Below, in pieces: positions 20,009-30,541 of a stretch of 40,176 nucleotides of DNA (positions within the stretch are counted from its first letter, which is position 1; every line of letters starts with the position of its first letter). The notes beneath the pieces were generated by a model. The model worked only from the letters and a program-made list of their open reading frames with translations. It ran no database searches and was not told where the DNA came from. Made by a program: the position numbers and the translations under genes. The stretch is from Nemertoderma westbladi (lineage: Eukaryota > Xenacoelomorpha > Nemertodermatida > Nemertodermatidae): the NCBI GenBank assembly GCA_032718475.1, contig JAUCBJ010001756.1, forward strand, positions 1 through 40,176, written 5' to 3'.

Positions 20009-20755
20009 CGGGACATATGAGAATGGGTGTGCTGCCTGAACGGGAGATTATCTGGTAGCGGGGTGTGGGGACTGGGGAGGTGCGGGGACTGTGAGAATGG
20101 GTGTGCTGCCTGAAACGTGCGGTTATCTGGGAGCGGGGTGTGTGTGGGAAGGTGCGGGGACATGTAAGAATGGGTGTGCTGTCTGAAACTGGAGATTATC
20201 TGGGAGTGGTAGCGGGGTGTGGGGAGGTGCGGGGACATGTGAGAATGGGTGTGCTGCCTGAAACGTGCGGTTATCTGGGAGCGGGGTGTGTGTGGGGAGG
20301 TGCGGGGACATGTAAGAATGGGTGTGCTGTCTGAAACTGGATATTATCTGGGAGTGGTAGCGGGGTGTGGGGAGGTGCGGGGACATGTGAGAATGGGTGT
20401 GCTGCCTGAAACTGGAGATTATCTGGGAGTGGTAGCGGGGTGTGGGGAGGTGCGGGGACATGTGAGAATGGGTGTGCTGCCTGAAACGTGCGGTTATCTG
20501 GGTGCGGGGTGTGTGTGGGGAGGTGCGGGGACATGTAAGAATGGGTGTGCTGTCTGAAACTGGAGATTATCTGGGAGTGGTAGCGGGGTGTGGGGAGGTG
20601 CGGGGACATGTGAGAATGGGTGTGCTGCCTGAAACGGGAGATTATCTGGTAGCGGGGTGTGGGGACTGGGGAGGTGCGGGTACTGTGAGAATGCGGGTAT
20701 GCTGCCTGAAACGGGAGGTTATCTGGGAGTGGGAGCGGGGTGTGGGGATGTGCGA
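20009..20755. repeat. minisatellite, 74-bp monomer in 148-bp dimers
   Basis: Each monomer contains GAATGGGTGTGCTG, CTGAAAC, TTATCTGG, AGCGGGGTGTG and GGAGGTGCGGGGACATGT. Two monomer types (AACGTGCGGTT and AACTGGAGATT) alternate, giving a 148-bp period. The array is open in several frames on both strands only because the monomer lacks stop codons; no protein is claimed. Confidence 0.92.
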
Positions 20756-21352
20756 GGAATTTAAAGTCATAAGGGGAAGGGACAGCATTTTTCTGAAACC
20801 GAATGCACCATGAATGTTAGTACCCCCCAGCTTATCTACAAAAGGATACCGTCAGCGCCCCATTTGCAACCATTTTTTGGGATTGAGATGTTCTTTAAGT
20901 TTCCATTTTGGCTTTCAGATGATAAAATTGTTAAAAATTGTATTCTTGTCGAGTTAGTTATTTGATCTCAAAGGTGGTATATACAAATTTTTGGATCACC
21001 CTCTTAATTATGTTTCAATATTATAGTAATGTTAATTATTGTTCTGTTTGTATTGGATTTTGTGTCGTCTATCAATTAATATAGTAAATGTAAACTTGAA
21101 CTAACTAACTACCTCATTGTTAATTAATATTCATTCACATGAGCAAAGAAGCTATATATAATCTTAAGACAATGTAAGAAAGCTTAGCATCCGGTACCAC
21201 TATTTCCAATTCCCCCTAGCGGCCATTTGGGTAAGTAAATTATATTTCCGACTTTCGACAGACTACATGTGTACTAAGTTTGGTTTAACAAAGATTGAGC
21301 GATAGCTGTTTCATTAGAGATTCATTGGCCTTTTTTAAAATTTAAAATTTGC

Positions 21353-21538
21353 CGATAGACAGAGCGACCGATAGGCAGAGCGACAGATAGACAAAGCGAC
21401 CGATAGACAGAGCGACCGATAGACAGAGCGACAGATAGACAGAGCGACAGATAGACAGAGCGACAGATAGACAGAGCGACAAATAGACAGAGCAACAGAT
21501 AGACAGAGCGACAGATAGACAGAGCGACAGATAGACAA
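21353..21538. repeat. 16-bp tandem repeat, 11.6 copies
   Basis: The unit is CGATAGACAGAGCGAC with A/C change at the first base. The array is stop-free on the minus strand, giving a Leu/Ser/Cys-rich repetitive translation that is not a gene. Confidence 0.95.
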
Positions 21539-21553
21539 CGGTTGAAACAGCGT

Positions 21554-21655
21554 ATAAAATTTTTATAGGCAATTCTTTAAACCTATCTTACTTTTCAATA
21601 TTTCTGATTTAATCACAATTTAAAAAAAATAGAACTTAGCAGCGTTAGTCATCAG
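21554..21655 (+). repeat. left outer arm of an inverted repeat pair
   Basis: About 100 bp, matching the reverse complement of 26427-26526 at roughly 85% by eye. Shared words on the opposite strand include CTGATGACTAACGC, AATATTGAAAA and AAGATAGGTTTAAAGAAT. Confidence 0.8.
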
Positions 21656-22061
21656 ATTTGCAGCCCGATTAAACAGTTATTACTGCCTGAAATTTGCTGT
21701 ACTGCAATATATTACAGTATTCAGTTACCGGTAGTAGTGTTTCCTTGGTAATTTTACTGAATTAGGCCTAACGGAAACGTAATTAAAATGACAAGTTCCA
21801 GTGCAATCTTCGATGACTCTGGAGAAAAGTGTATGGGTTGACAGAATCAGAGATGTTACTTTTAGAGAGGCTCGTGATCCTGTGGCAAATGGTATGGAAT
21901 TTACCCTGGAGACAGATGAATTTTTATTGGGTCCAGTCCCCCCCCCCCTCCCTATCTGACTAGTATCTTTTCCCAGACTAGTGTCGGCTGTTCGCAATGC
22001 AAATGGAGGGAACGCCGATTTTAATTCAGTGACATAGTCAATCTGAACCAAAGCGGCCTTT

Positions 22062-22084
22062 TTAAGGGGATCAGTACAGGCATT
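22062..22084 (+). repeat. left inner arm, 23-nt perfect inverted repeat
   Basis: Starts TTAAGGGGATCAGTACAGG; perfect reverse complement of 26334-26356. Confidence 0.95.
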
Positions 22085-23109
22085 CCTGTTTTTTCAAATT
22101 TTTTTTTCTGTTTCATTTAGAGCAGATTTTTATGAAGATTCCAAATTTGAAAACCGTTTAGCAAGCTTACGTTTCGAGATATGGCTGTCTGTCCGATTGA
22201 CTGTTGGTTTGTCCGTCAGTATGTCTGTCCGTCAATAAAAAGCACACAATATGTCTAAAAAAATTCCTTATATGGGTTTTCGTGGGCGGTGACTTCATTT
22301 CTGATGTCAATATTCAAATTTGGCCTCGTCGTTTCTGTCTGTATGCCTATCAAAATATAACCGACAGACTGACTGCCAAACATACAATTTGGAAGTCATC
22401 AAATGTAAAATATGACACTCGAAATGAATTCTGCGACCAGGAAAACTTCTCTAGCTAAACTTTTAACTAAATTGTATGCCTTTTTCTTATATTTGACGGA
22501 CAGATTGTCGGATAGTCAGTAAGACCGACAGACAGACATACAGACAAACAAGATTTCATTAAAAGTGAAAACTGACCTTAGAAATGAAATCAGCGACTAG
22601 GAAAACCCCCTAACAAAAATCTTAGCATGGTTTTGTGCTTTCTTTTTGCTACGTATATATTGACAGACATTATTTCATAATAACAGACAGTTTTTGCGCG
22701 GGAAGGTTCAAATTTTAACTGAATTTTTCTCAAAATGTGTATTTCAAATTTTTTCGGTACATTTTTCTCAGCTGCTATTTGAGTTATAGACTTGAAAATT
22801 TCTCACTAGGATCATTTTTTACCGTAGAATAACGTGAACCAATTATTTTTTTATATAATGTACGCATTGTGATTGTGATTTTAATGTTTGTGACACTAAT
22901 TATTTGGCTATTTTTTTTTAATTAGGTCCATTTTTCAAAAAATAAGCTAAATATATATATATAAAAATTGAAATTCAAAAAAAAATTGGTTCACCAGAAA
23001 GCCCATTAAATTCCGGTTGTAATAGTTCTTGAATGGCCTCTATCTGTTTAAATGGATACCGACTCCATCACAGGTGCTTTTGTTAACAAGCCCTTGACTG
23101 TGATTTCCT
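22085..23109. other. spacer built of dispersed CTGT-containing repeats
   Basis: No gene is seen. It contains plus-strand (about 22268-22350) and minus-strand (about 22420-22450 and 22575-22612) members of the TATGGGGG...GCTGATTTCATTTCTGATGTC repeat, and many CTGTC or GACAG runs. The last 400 bp is plain AT-rich DNA. Confidence 0.45.
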
Positions 23110-26100
23110 GGCTTTAGTTCAGATAAACAGGAGTTTATTAAATTCCTCGCCCTAAGTGCAGACATTATTTTACTGCAAAAACATTTTATATTAAAGGATA
23201 ATACTAATTATATTAAACGCCATTTTAGCGACTTTGATGCGTTTATAGAACCAGCTATATACAATAACGATAATCAGCAAAGTCGTCCAGTTGCGGGAGT
23301 TTGTATATTAATTAAGAAAACATTAAGCTAAATTTGTTAACCCTATTAAAACAAATAATTTCCGTTTACAGGCCATAAATTTATCTCTCCCAGATAAACA
23401 GTTTGTAATTATAAATAGTTATTTTCCCATAGATACACGAATAGTCGATTCGAGTTTAGTTAGCGATAATTTGCTGCAAATTATTAACGATATAAGAAAT
23501 ATTATTAGTGACTCGAATGGTCACTTCTTTTTGGGGGGTGACCTTAATACTGATTTTGCAAGACATACAGCACATGTTTCGCTGGTTAATTCTTTTGTTT
23601 CAGATTATAGCCTAATTGTTTTATGGGATTATTTCGATGTTGATTATAATTTTTTGTGCTCACTTAATAATATTTTATATACGTCAACAATTGATCACTT
23701 CTTAGTTTCACAATCCATTTTAAATTCATGTACAGAAGCGGGAGTAGTTCACTCTGGAGCCAATTTATCGAATCATTCACCGGTGTATTTTAAACTTAGT
23801 TTAGGCGATATTAATTGTAATATATCTTCACGGGAGAATAGTGAAGGTAAATTAAACTAATGAACAAAAACAACTGTTTAAGCAAACCCTAATAGAGCGT
23901 TTATCAGATTATTCGTTGAATTGTGCAGATTGTAATAATGTTTTTTGTAATGATGATAGTCATCGTAGTGACATTGACTCGTATGCTGATAATATTTTAG
24001 AATCTTTAAATTCGGCGACCGAAAGTATTCCTATATTTTGCAGTAAAAGTAATAATAATACTACTTTACCGGGTTGGGACGAACATGTTCGCCAATATAA
24101 AGAGGATGCCTTGTTTTGGCACAGTGTTTGGGTGTCGGCCGGTAGGCCGAATGCGAGCAGTAATAATGGAAATATTTTTCATATAAATATGCTGTCCGGC
24201 GTTTAAAATCGAAGGTTGACAAAGTACGTAAGGATAAGTTTATGGAGGCTTGTTTAACGAGCAATGGTGATATATTTACTGAAATTAGGAAATTACGCGG
24301 TAAATCGTCTAAGGGATATAGTACAGTTGTTGTAGATGGTGAATCTGATGACGCATCTATTGCTAATGTGTTTGCGTCTATATATAATAATTTATATAAT
24401 CAAGATTATGGTTCTGAGCTGGATTCCCTGTCAGCAGATATTAATGTCAAATTATCCGGTTATAATGCGAATAATGATTTAATTACACCACAGTTAGTCT
24501 CTATGGCCATCCACAATCTCAAAGCTAATAAATCTGATTCTACATATAATTTTAACTCTGATTGTTTTATTTTTGCAAACTTGGAATTGGCAGACCATTT
24601 GTGTATTCTATTCATTTTTATATCATGGTTACGTTCCTTTGTTGTTATTGAAATCTGCAATTATACCACTGATTAAAGATAAGTTAGGAGATAGTGCCTC
24701 ATCCTCTAATTATAGAGCAATAGCATTGTCTTCCTTAGTATTAAAGGTAGTTAATATATCTCAACGTGATTCACTTAAGTTAGATGAGCTGCAATTTGGC
24801 TTCCAACCAGATTCCAGTACTTCTATGTGTAGCTGGGCTGCGAAAGAATGCATATCGTTTTACTCTCGATTCTCTACACCAGTTTTTGGTTGTTTATTAG
24901 ATCTTACCAAAGCTTTAGATTTGGTGGAGTGGCACGCATTGTTTTTAGAATTGCTCAGTAATGGACTTTCGCCGTTATTTATTCGTACTCTAATATATAT
25001 ATATATATATATATAGAAATCAGTCATGTATTGTGCGTTGGGGAAAGACAGATTCCCGGGAGTTTCCTATTAGTAATGGTGTGCGACAAGGCTCGGTCGC
25101 TTCACCATTGTTATTTTGTGTTGTTATAAATAAACTCATTATATATTTACGTAATGCTAACTAATATTGACTAACTATTATTAATGCTAACTATTAGCGG
25201 TTTGCAGTATATGCTTAACATTTGCAGTTGTTTTGCCAAAGAATATAAAATGCAATTCAGTACCAATATCGACCCAAATAAAAGTAAATCCAAATGCATT
25301 CCATTCGCTAATAGGTGGAATCCACCGAATATTAATCTTACCGTAGATGGCATTAGGTTGCCATTGCCATGGGTACAGGAAGCTTTAAATTTAGGTAATA
25401 TTTTTAATTATAAAGGTACAAGTAACTCGGATATTTTAAATAAACGTGGTAAATTTATAGGAAAATTAGGGTGTCTACGACAAGAATTCTCATTCTCGCA
25501 TCCGTCCTGTTTATTAGAATTGCAGCGTATTTATGCAACAACCAGTTTTTACGGGAGTGCTTTGTGGGACCTTTGGGATGAAAGTTGCCTACGTCTGATT
25601 CGTTCTTGGAATATTAATGTTAGAACGGTGTTTAAGTTACCGTACAATACCCATAGGTTTATAGTAGAAGGTTTGGCACATTTTCCGTATCCAACATCCA
25701 TGTTATGTAGTCGTCTCTTAAAGTTTTCGGATACGGTCCTACTTAGCAAGAAACCGTCGATACGTTTCCTTGCGAACTTGGTGTTTTTTTTATTGTAGGA
25801 CAGTGAGTGGTGCAAATCTTAAACGTATTAATCATTGTAATCTTGATAGTAATTTCATTGTTCGTGCAGATATTTTTAATTAAAAGTGGTATTTAAACTG
25901 TGAAAACGAGAATTTAGTAGACACATGTAGAGAGATTATTGAGTGCCGCCACAATAATCTTGAAGTACCTGGTTTTGAAGTTATTCTTAAAAATATTTGT
26001 GTTAGTTAGGCCGTTAATAGGTTCAAGTTAAATAGCCAAATATTTATATTTACAATCATTTTTTTTTTGGTACAGGCGTTGTTGTGCTAAGCCCATCCGC

Positions 26101-26246
26101 TTACATTATCTTTTCGTGTACTGTATTAATTAATAAATTTTCTCTATGTTTGTGCTACCTACATTAATTAAGTAAGTTACTTAGGAGCTGTACTATTATG
26201 TATCTTAAACATAATATGTATGATGATAATTCATAATAATAATAAT
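23110..26246 (+). mobile_element. third-family LINE, degenerate
   Basis: 5' end uncertain: endonuclease coding similarity is visible from about 23118. The 3' end is probably the ATAATAATAATAAT run at about 26230-26246. The domain order endonuclease, linker, reverse transcriptase, C-terminal region is normal for CR1-group elements, but the frame is broken in many places. The whole element lies between two inverted repeat arms. Confidence 0.75.
23118..25798 (+). pseudogene. LINE endonuclease-reverse transcriptase pseudogene
   Basis: The endonuclease N-terminal block (DIILLQKHF near 23165-23190) has Lys where the catalytic Glu of the QEH motif is expected. Then come GGDLNTDF (23540), STIDHFLVS (23690) and SNHSPVYF (23770). 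The linker GWDEHVRQYKEDALFWHSVW is near 24075-24130. RT blocks are LIKDKLGD...SSNYRAIALSS (about 24670-24735), LDELQFGFQ, CLLDLTKALDLVEW (24890) and NGVRQGSVASP (25077). An AT dinucleotide run at about 24991-25015 creates a stop. The segment that should hold the ADD active site, between IIYLR (about 25150) and SGLQYMLNICS (25193), is missing. The C-terminal block runs to a stop at 25796. It cannot encode an active enzyme. Confidence 0.82.
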
Positions 26247-26333
26247 GCAAGAACAGTTAGTTGCCTTATAAAGTAATCTGATGCGTTCAAAAGTAAAAGT
26301 ATACAGAGGTATAATAGTAGTTTGTATGGGAAA

Positions 26334-26356
26334 AATGCCTGTACTGATCCCCTTAA
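26334..26356 (-). repeat. right inner arm, 23-nt perfect inverted repeat
   Basis: Perfect reverse complement of 22062-22084. Confidence 0.95.
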
Positions 26357-26426
26357 GGGTCAACATCCTTTGCCACTATCCATGAGCTCCCCGTGCTGCA
26401 AAGGGGAAAGAAACATGGCGGCAAAG

Positions 26427-26526
26427 CTGATGACTAACGCCGGATAAATTATATTTTTTTTAATTGTGTTTAAATCAAAAATATTGAAAAATAAGATAGG
26501 TTTAAAGAATAGCCTATGAAATTTTA
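26427..26526 (-). repeat. right outer arm of the inverted repeat pair
   Basis: Reverse complement of 21554-21655 at about 85%. The right copy is compact: inner and outer arms are 70 bp apart, against about 400 bp in the left copy, which has extra C-tract repeat sequence. Confidence 0.8.
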
Positions 26527-26630
26527 CTTTTGTATTGGACCCCAAATTTTTGCATGCAATCTCAGAGTTAAATTATCTTTTGAATGGAATATTACACTTA
26601 GGTGCATGTCTGGCAGTTTTGGCTGGCCAT

Positions 26631-26744
26631 GGGGGGGGGGGGGGGGGGGCAACCATTATGGAACACCTGGTAGTATGTGGGGCGAGACACGTATGGCGAG
26701 CCATCAGCGAACTGATATAATTATACTATGGCCGTTTTTCAAAA

Positions 26745-26803
<59 letters not shown>
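26631..26803. repeat. G19 run and TG microsatellite
   Basis: G19 at 26631-26649 and about 28 TG units at 26748-26803. Between and after them no gene is seen. GTGCTAACT is repeated several times at about 26850-26890. Confidence 0.95.
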
Positions 26804-27094
26804 GGCAAATATACCAAAGGGCTAACTTTGCAAGCTCTTTTTCCGCTATTGTGCTAACTTTTCCAAAGTGCTAACTCAAAGTGCTAACTCGTGGTCCTTG
26901 CAATCTGAAACTTTGTCAAAACGTTTTTTAGACCATTTCCCACAAGTTAGCATTTTACCACTTTTGCAGTCCAGTGTGTCATGTGTATGAAAAACTTGGC
27001 CCCCCTTAGCGGCATTATGGGAACTGGTACTTTTCAAACACACTTAAACACTCAAGAGTATGGAATGGCCATAATGCTAACTTACAAACACACT

Positions 27095-28800
27095 TCTTAC
27101 ACTTACATTCCATTTGTACCAACTACCAAGTGCTAAATGATTATAAGACCGCAAATACCCTAATACGCTAACTCGCTGAATGTTAATTGCGAATACCCCT
27201 CCGTTTCGCGAATAGCCAATTGTACACGTATAACCTAATAATAAAAGCGTTTTGCACAAACTGCGGGGGCGCTAAAGTCTTAACTTATTACTTTTAGATA
27301 GTCTTTGAAAGTACTCTATACAAAGTCCTAACCCGATAACTGTGTATTGTCATGGAAACGTAATGGTTTCTTACCTGGACATCCATACAATGTATTTCAA
27401 TTTATTGCACAGGCGACATATTATTATGTAGTGAGTGATTGCCGTGAAATGGAAATACCTAGATATATTGACAATCGTTATTTCAAAATTCATCCGGTCT
27501 AATTGTTGAGATACCCCAAATTGAGGTTCTAAATTTGTGAAAATATTAGTGAAACAATTTTATGGTTAAAGAGAAAACTCTATTTGTTTTTATGTAGAGT
27601 AATGCGTAATTTTATTCCACAAAGTTGCCTTTTCTTTTATAGCAGGTAAATTGCAATAATTAGTGCATTATAGGCGTACCTAAACGTGCGCTATTTTTAT
27701 GAAAATTAACAACTTCTCGATGTGGTGATATCCTCGTAACGCAGCTAAGTAATACTCACTAACTTAGTAACAATAAACTTCTATAACAAATATTGATAGT
27801 ATTTCCCATTACTGATAACCATTGATTGTAGGCGAAGTGTAAGTTTAGTTGATGTTCCAACTGCAATTAATTGCATAAAAAGGATATGAATTTCATTAAT
27901 ATTCCTAAACATTACAATATTAACGCTAATAATTAAGCATTCAGAACGCCCTTAAATTGACATAATTTAACAAAATGGCACCATTTTGTGAAAAGGGCAC
28001 TGTCAACGTTTATGAATGAATGACCCTTGTATATTTATGGAAACATCCCTCGCCACCCCCGCTCGGTACATAAATACTGCTTATGTGAAACCTTTCACAC
28101 AATCATGTAAAATAGTTATAGTTTCACTTTTATCAATTTACAATATTTGCAGGAAAAAATAATACAATTCAATCATTATTCGTGTAACATCAGTTCATAA
28201 ATCGGTAAAATATGAAAGTTCCTTTACATAAATCATTACGTCGGTTTTTCTGACTTTTATTGTCTGCTATATTTTAATTTTTTTTACCTATTATCAATAA
28301 TGTTTTTTACTTTCTCTCGTGCTATTTTAATTTTCGTTGGTTAGTCAATCACACTTATATTCAATTTGTACTAAGTGCTAAATGATTGTAAGACCGAAAA
28401 TATTGATTGCGAATTCCCCTCAGTTTCGCAAATAACCAATTTCACATCGAACACAAAAATAAAACAGTTTGCATAAACTCCGGGAGCGCTAAAGTCCTAA
28501 CTTATACTTTCTTTTGAAAGTACTTTATACAAAGTCCTAACCCGATAATTTTGTATTGTCATGGAAACCTAATGGTTTCTTACCTGGACATTGACAACTA
28601 GTCTAATGAAACATAGGCAAACCGAAATTTATTCCCAGACTGAAACGAATAAGAATGGTAAAATGGAAAACTTACACATAGATAGAATATCGTTATTAGA
28701 ATATTTCCTCGTTTCGTCTATTGTTGAGATATAATAAAATACATAAAACACAAACTCAACTGTGGCAAATTTAATTTGGGTTGTTAAGTGAAACAATAAA
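27095..28800. repeat. spaced direct duplication (about 27095-27560 and 28350-28800)
   Basis: The two blocks share AAGTGCTAAATGATT (27128 and 28373), GCGCTAAAGTC, ACAAAGTCCTAACCCGATAA, TTGTATTGTCATGGAAAC-type words and AATGGTTTCTTACCTGGACA (about 27362 and 28571) in the same order. Weaker similarity continues to TTGTTGAGATA and AGTGAAACAAT. About 0.8 kb of unrelated AT-rich sequence lies between. No ORF is seen in either block or the middle. It could be a segmental duplication or the terminal repeats of a small non-coding element. Confidence 0.75.
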
Positions 28801-29498
28801 TATAATATGCGTCAGATTAATAATTAACAATTGTTAAAATTCAAAACAATTAAAATTCACTATAATGATAGGCTGCTCAGAGTAACTTAAACCCACATAT
28901 ATTTCCCTTGAGTGAATTCTATCCGCGTAGGAGAAATTAAATATAAAAATGTTAATTATGCGATCATTTTAGAAATTTTGATCTTATGAAAAGATAATGA
29001 AAGGAGTCATAGTGAAATTATCATATTAAAGCAACGTTTCAAAACCAATCCGGATAATTCTAAAGTGCCGGGGGAAAATAAATTAACACAGTCCAAGAAT
29101 TGGAGCCGCACCTAACTAATATATCGTGGACACTGATAAAACACAAGATATACTGTATAATAATAATTTTGATGAAAAATATAAAGCATTAGTTGCATCA
29201 TTAACTGAAATATGACTCATCTCATTGCACTTATTCAAATGAATAGCCTTGAATTATTATATAGGAGCTACAGCAATTTTGATATTTTGTATCTCTTAGA
29301 ATTTTCCCAGGAGTCTTTTTCCCAAGTTTTGTTTTGAATCCGTTACTGTAAAATGATGATCCATTACCAAATTTAATATAACATTCCCTTGCAATAAATA
29401 GACCTATAAACTGATCTGAAATTTTCAAAACCTAGTTTCATATCGTCACTACTGTAATCTTTGACAAGTTTTTCTGATAAATGAAAAATCAGGTATCC
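28801..29498. other. AT-rich spacer
   Basis: No gene, tandem repeat or element was recognised here. Confidence 0.5.
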
Positions 29499-29506
29499 CG
29501 AATGCC

Positions 29507-30541
29507 AACTAGCTAGGATCGGCATGCTGCATTGCAGCTGCATTTTTAAGAATGCTGTGCCGGCTTGTCAACAAAATGGCACCGCCACAACTCCCTAGCA
29601 CCCATGACATTTGCTAGATCATCCGGTTCTTCAAGGCCAGTGTCCTTTAAGATGCGTCTCAAGAAAGTCATGGGCTGTCCACCTTGCTTATTCAGTCCAT
29701 GAGGCTGCCAAAGTATAAGTTTATGCACTGGCTGGTCCTCACGGTGAAAGCAATGTCCTGCAAAGCGGAGGCGATTTTGTTCTAGTGTCAAGCTTGGGGG
29801 AGACACCTCCAATGTTATATAGTGTCTGGTTGGAGATGTGTGCATTGTACTTGACACAATGAACCCGGCGTAGCATTCTTGTGAATGTGCTATCCAGAGA
29901 TTTGGTGTCCTCAGCAGTTAGAGCCCAACATGGACTCTCATAGAGAGGTACTGGAACTACTGCTGCTCTAAATAATCGGACCTTAAGTTTCCAATTAATT
30001 CTCGGTGACTACCAAATCCTGCAAAGCATATTCAAGGCTGCCCAATGCTTTCCCTTACGTATTCGAAGGTCCTCATCTGACTTCCGGATCCATGATCCCA
30101 GGTAACAGAAGTCGTCCACATGCTCAAGCATACCATCCTTTGAGCTTATGCTCATCCGATCAGAGACTTGCTGAGGACTTTCAAAGTTAACTGTCAAAAT
30201 TTTGGTCTTTCTGGAGTTAATAAAAAGACCAACACTAGAAGCAGCATGTTCTCATGAGCTGAGGAGCCGTTGGGCTCCCTCTAGTGATTCTGAGAGTACT
30301 CCTAAGTCATCAGCAAAGTCTAGATCAGTTAGGTACTTGGCAGGATTTCCTCGACTTCTGGAGCCAGTAGGTGGAGTTATCATCACCCCATCATCATTAT
30401 GATGATCTAAGGACGTGCGTAGAACATAGTCAACCACAATTATGAACAAGAATGGTGCAAGTGTGTCTGTCTCCCTGGAGGACGTCCCATTACACTTCAA
30501 ATGGTTCTCTGTCACCGTCAACAGTAGAGACAAATGTTGTC
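29507..30541 (-). mobile_element. RTE-like element, 3' part, split by a nested insertion
   Basis: Minus-strand copy of the same family as 507-1789. Its 3' end (CCGATCCTAG on the minus strand) is at about 29507-29521 and its coding sequence runs up to 30541. There it stops at the point equal to position 742/743 of the copy at 507. The missing 5' continuation is found at 34283-34488, beyond a complete plus-strand element. The RT frame has several small lesions. CGAATGCC at 29499-29506 and again at 34486-34493 is a candidate 8-bp target-site duplication for the whole minus-strand copy. Confidence 0.85.

Larger units (their letters stand above)
19580..21006. mobile_element. candidate non-autonomous mariner-sized TIR element
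   Basis: The left end TACAGGGTGTTCCAAAATC at 19580 is an imperfect inverted match to the right end GGATCACCCTCTTA (about 20993-21006); the similarity runs about 28 bp. TA dinucleotides border both ends, as Tc1/mariner duplications would. The length (about 1.4 kb) fits mariner, but no transposase is encoded. Most of the interior is the 148-bp minisatellite. Confidence 0.4.

Noticed and set aside
20009-20813. Several overlapping open frames on both strands encoding repetitive His/Pro- or Gly-rich proteins
   Set aside because: They are produced by the stop-free minisatellite unit; frames shift with the unit and no non-repetitive domain is attached.
21335-21572. Minus-strand open frames rich in Ser, Leu, Cys and Val
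   Set aside because: Direct translation of the 16-bp tandem repeat; not a gene.
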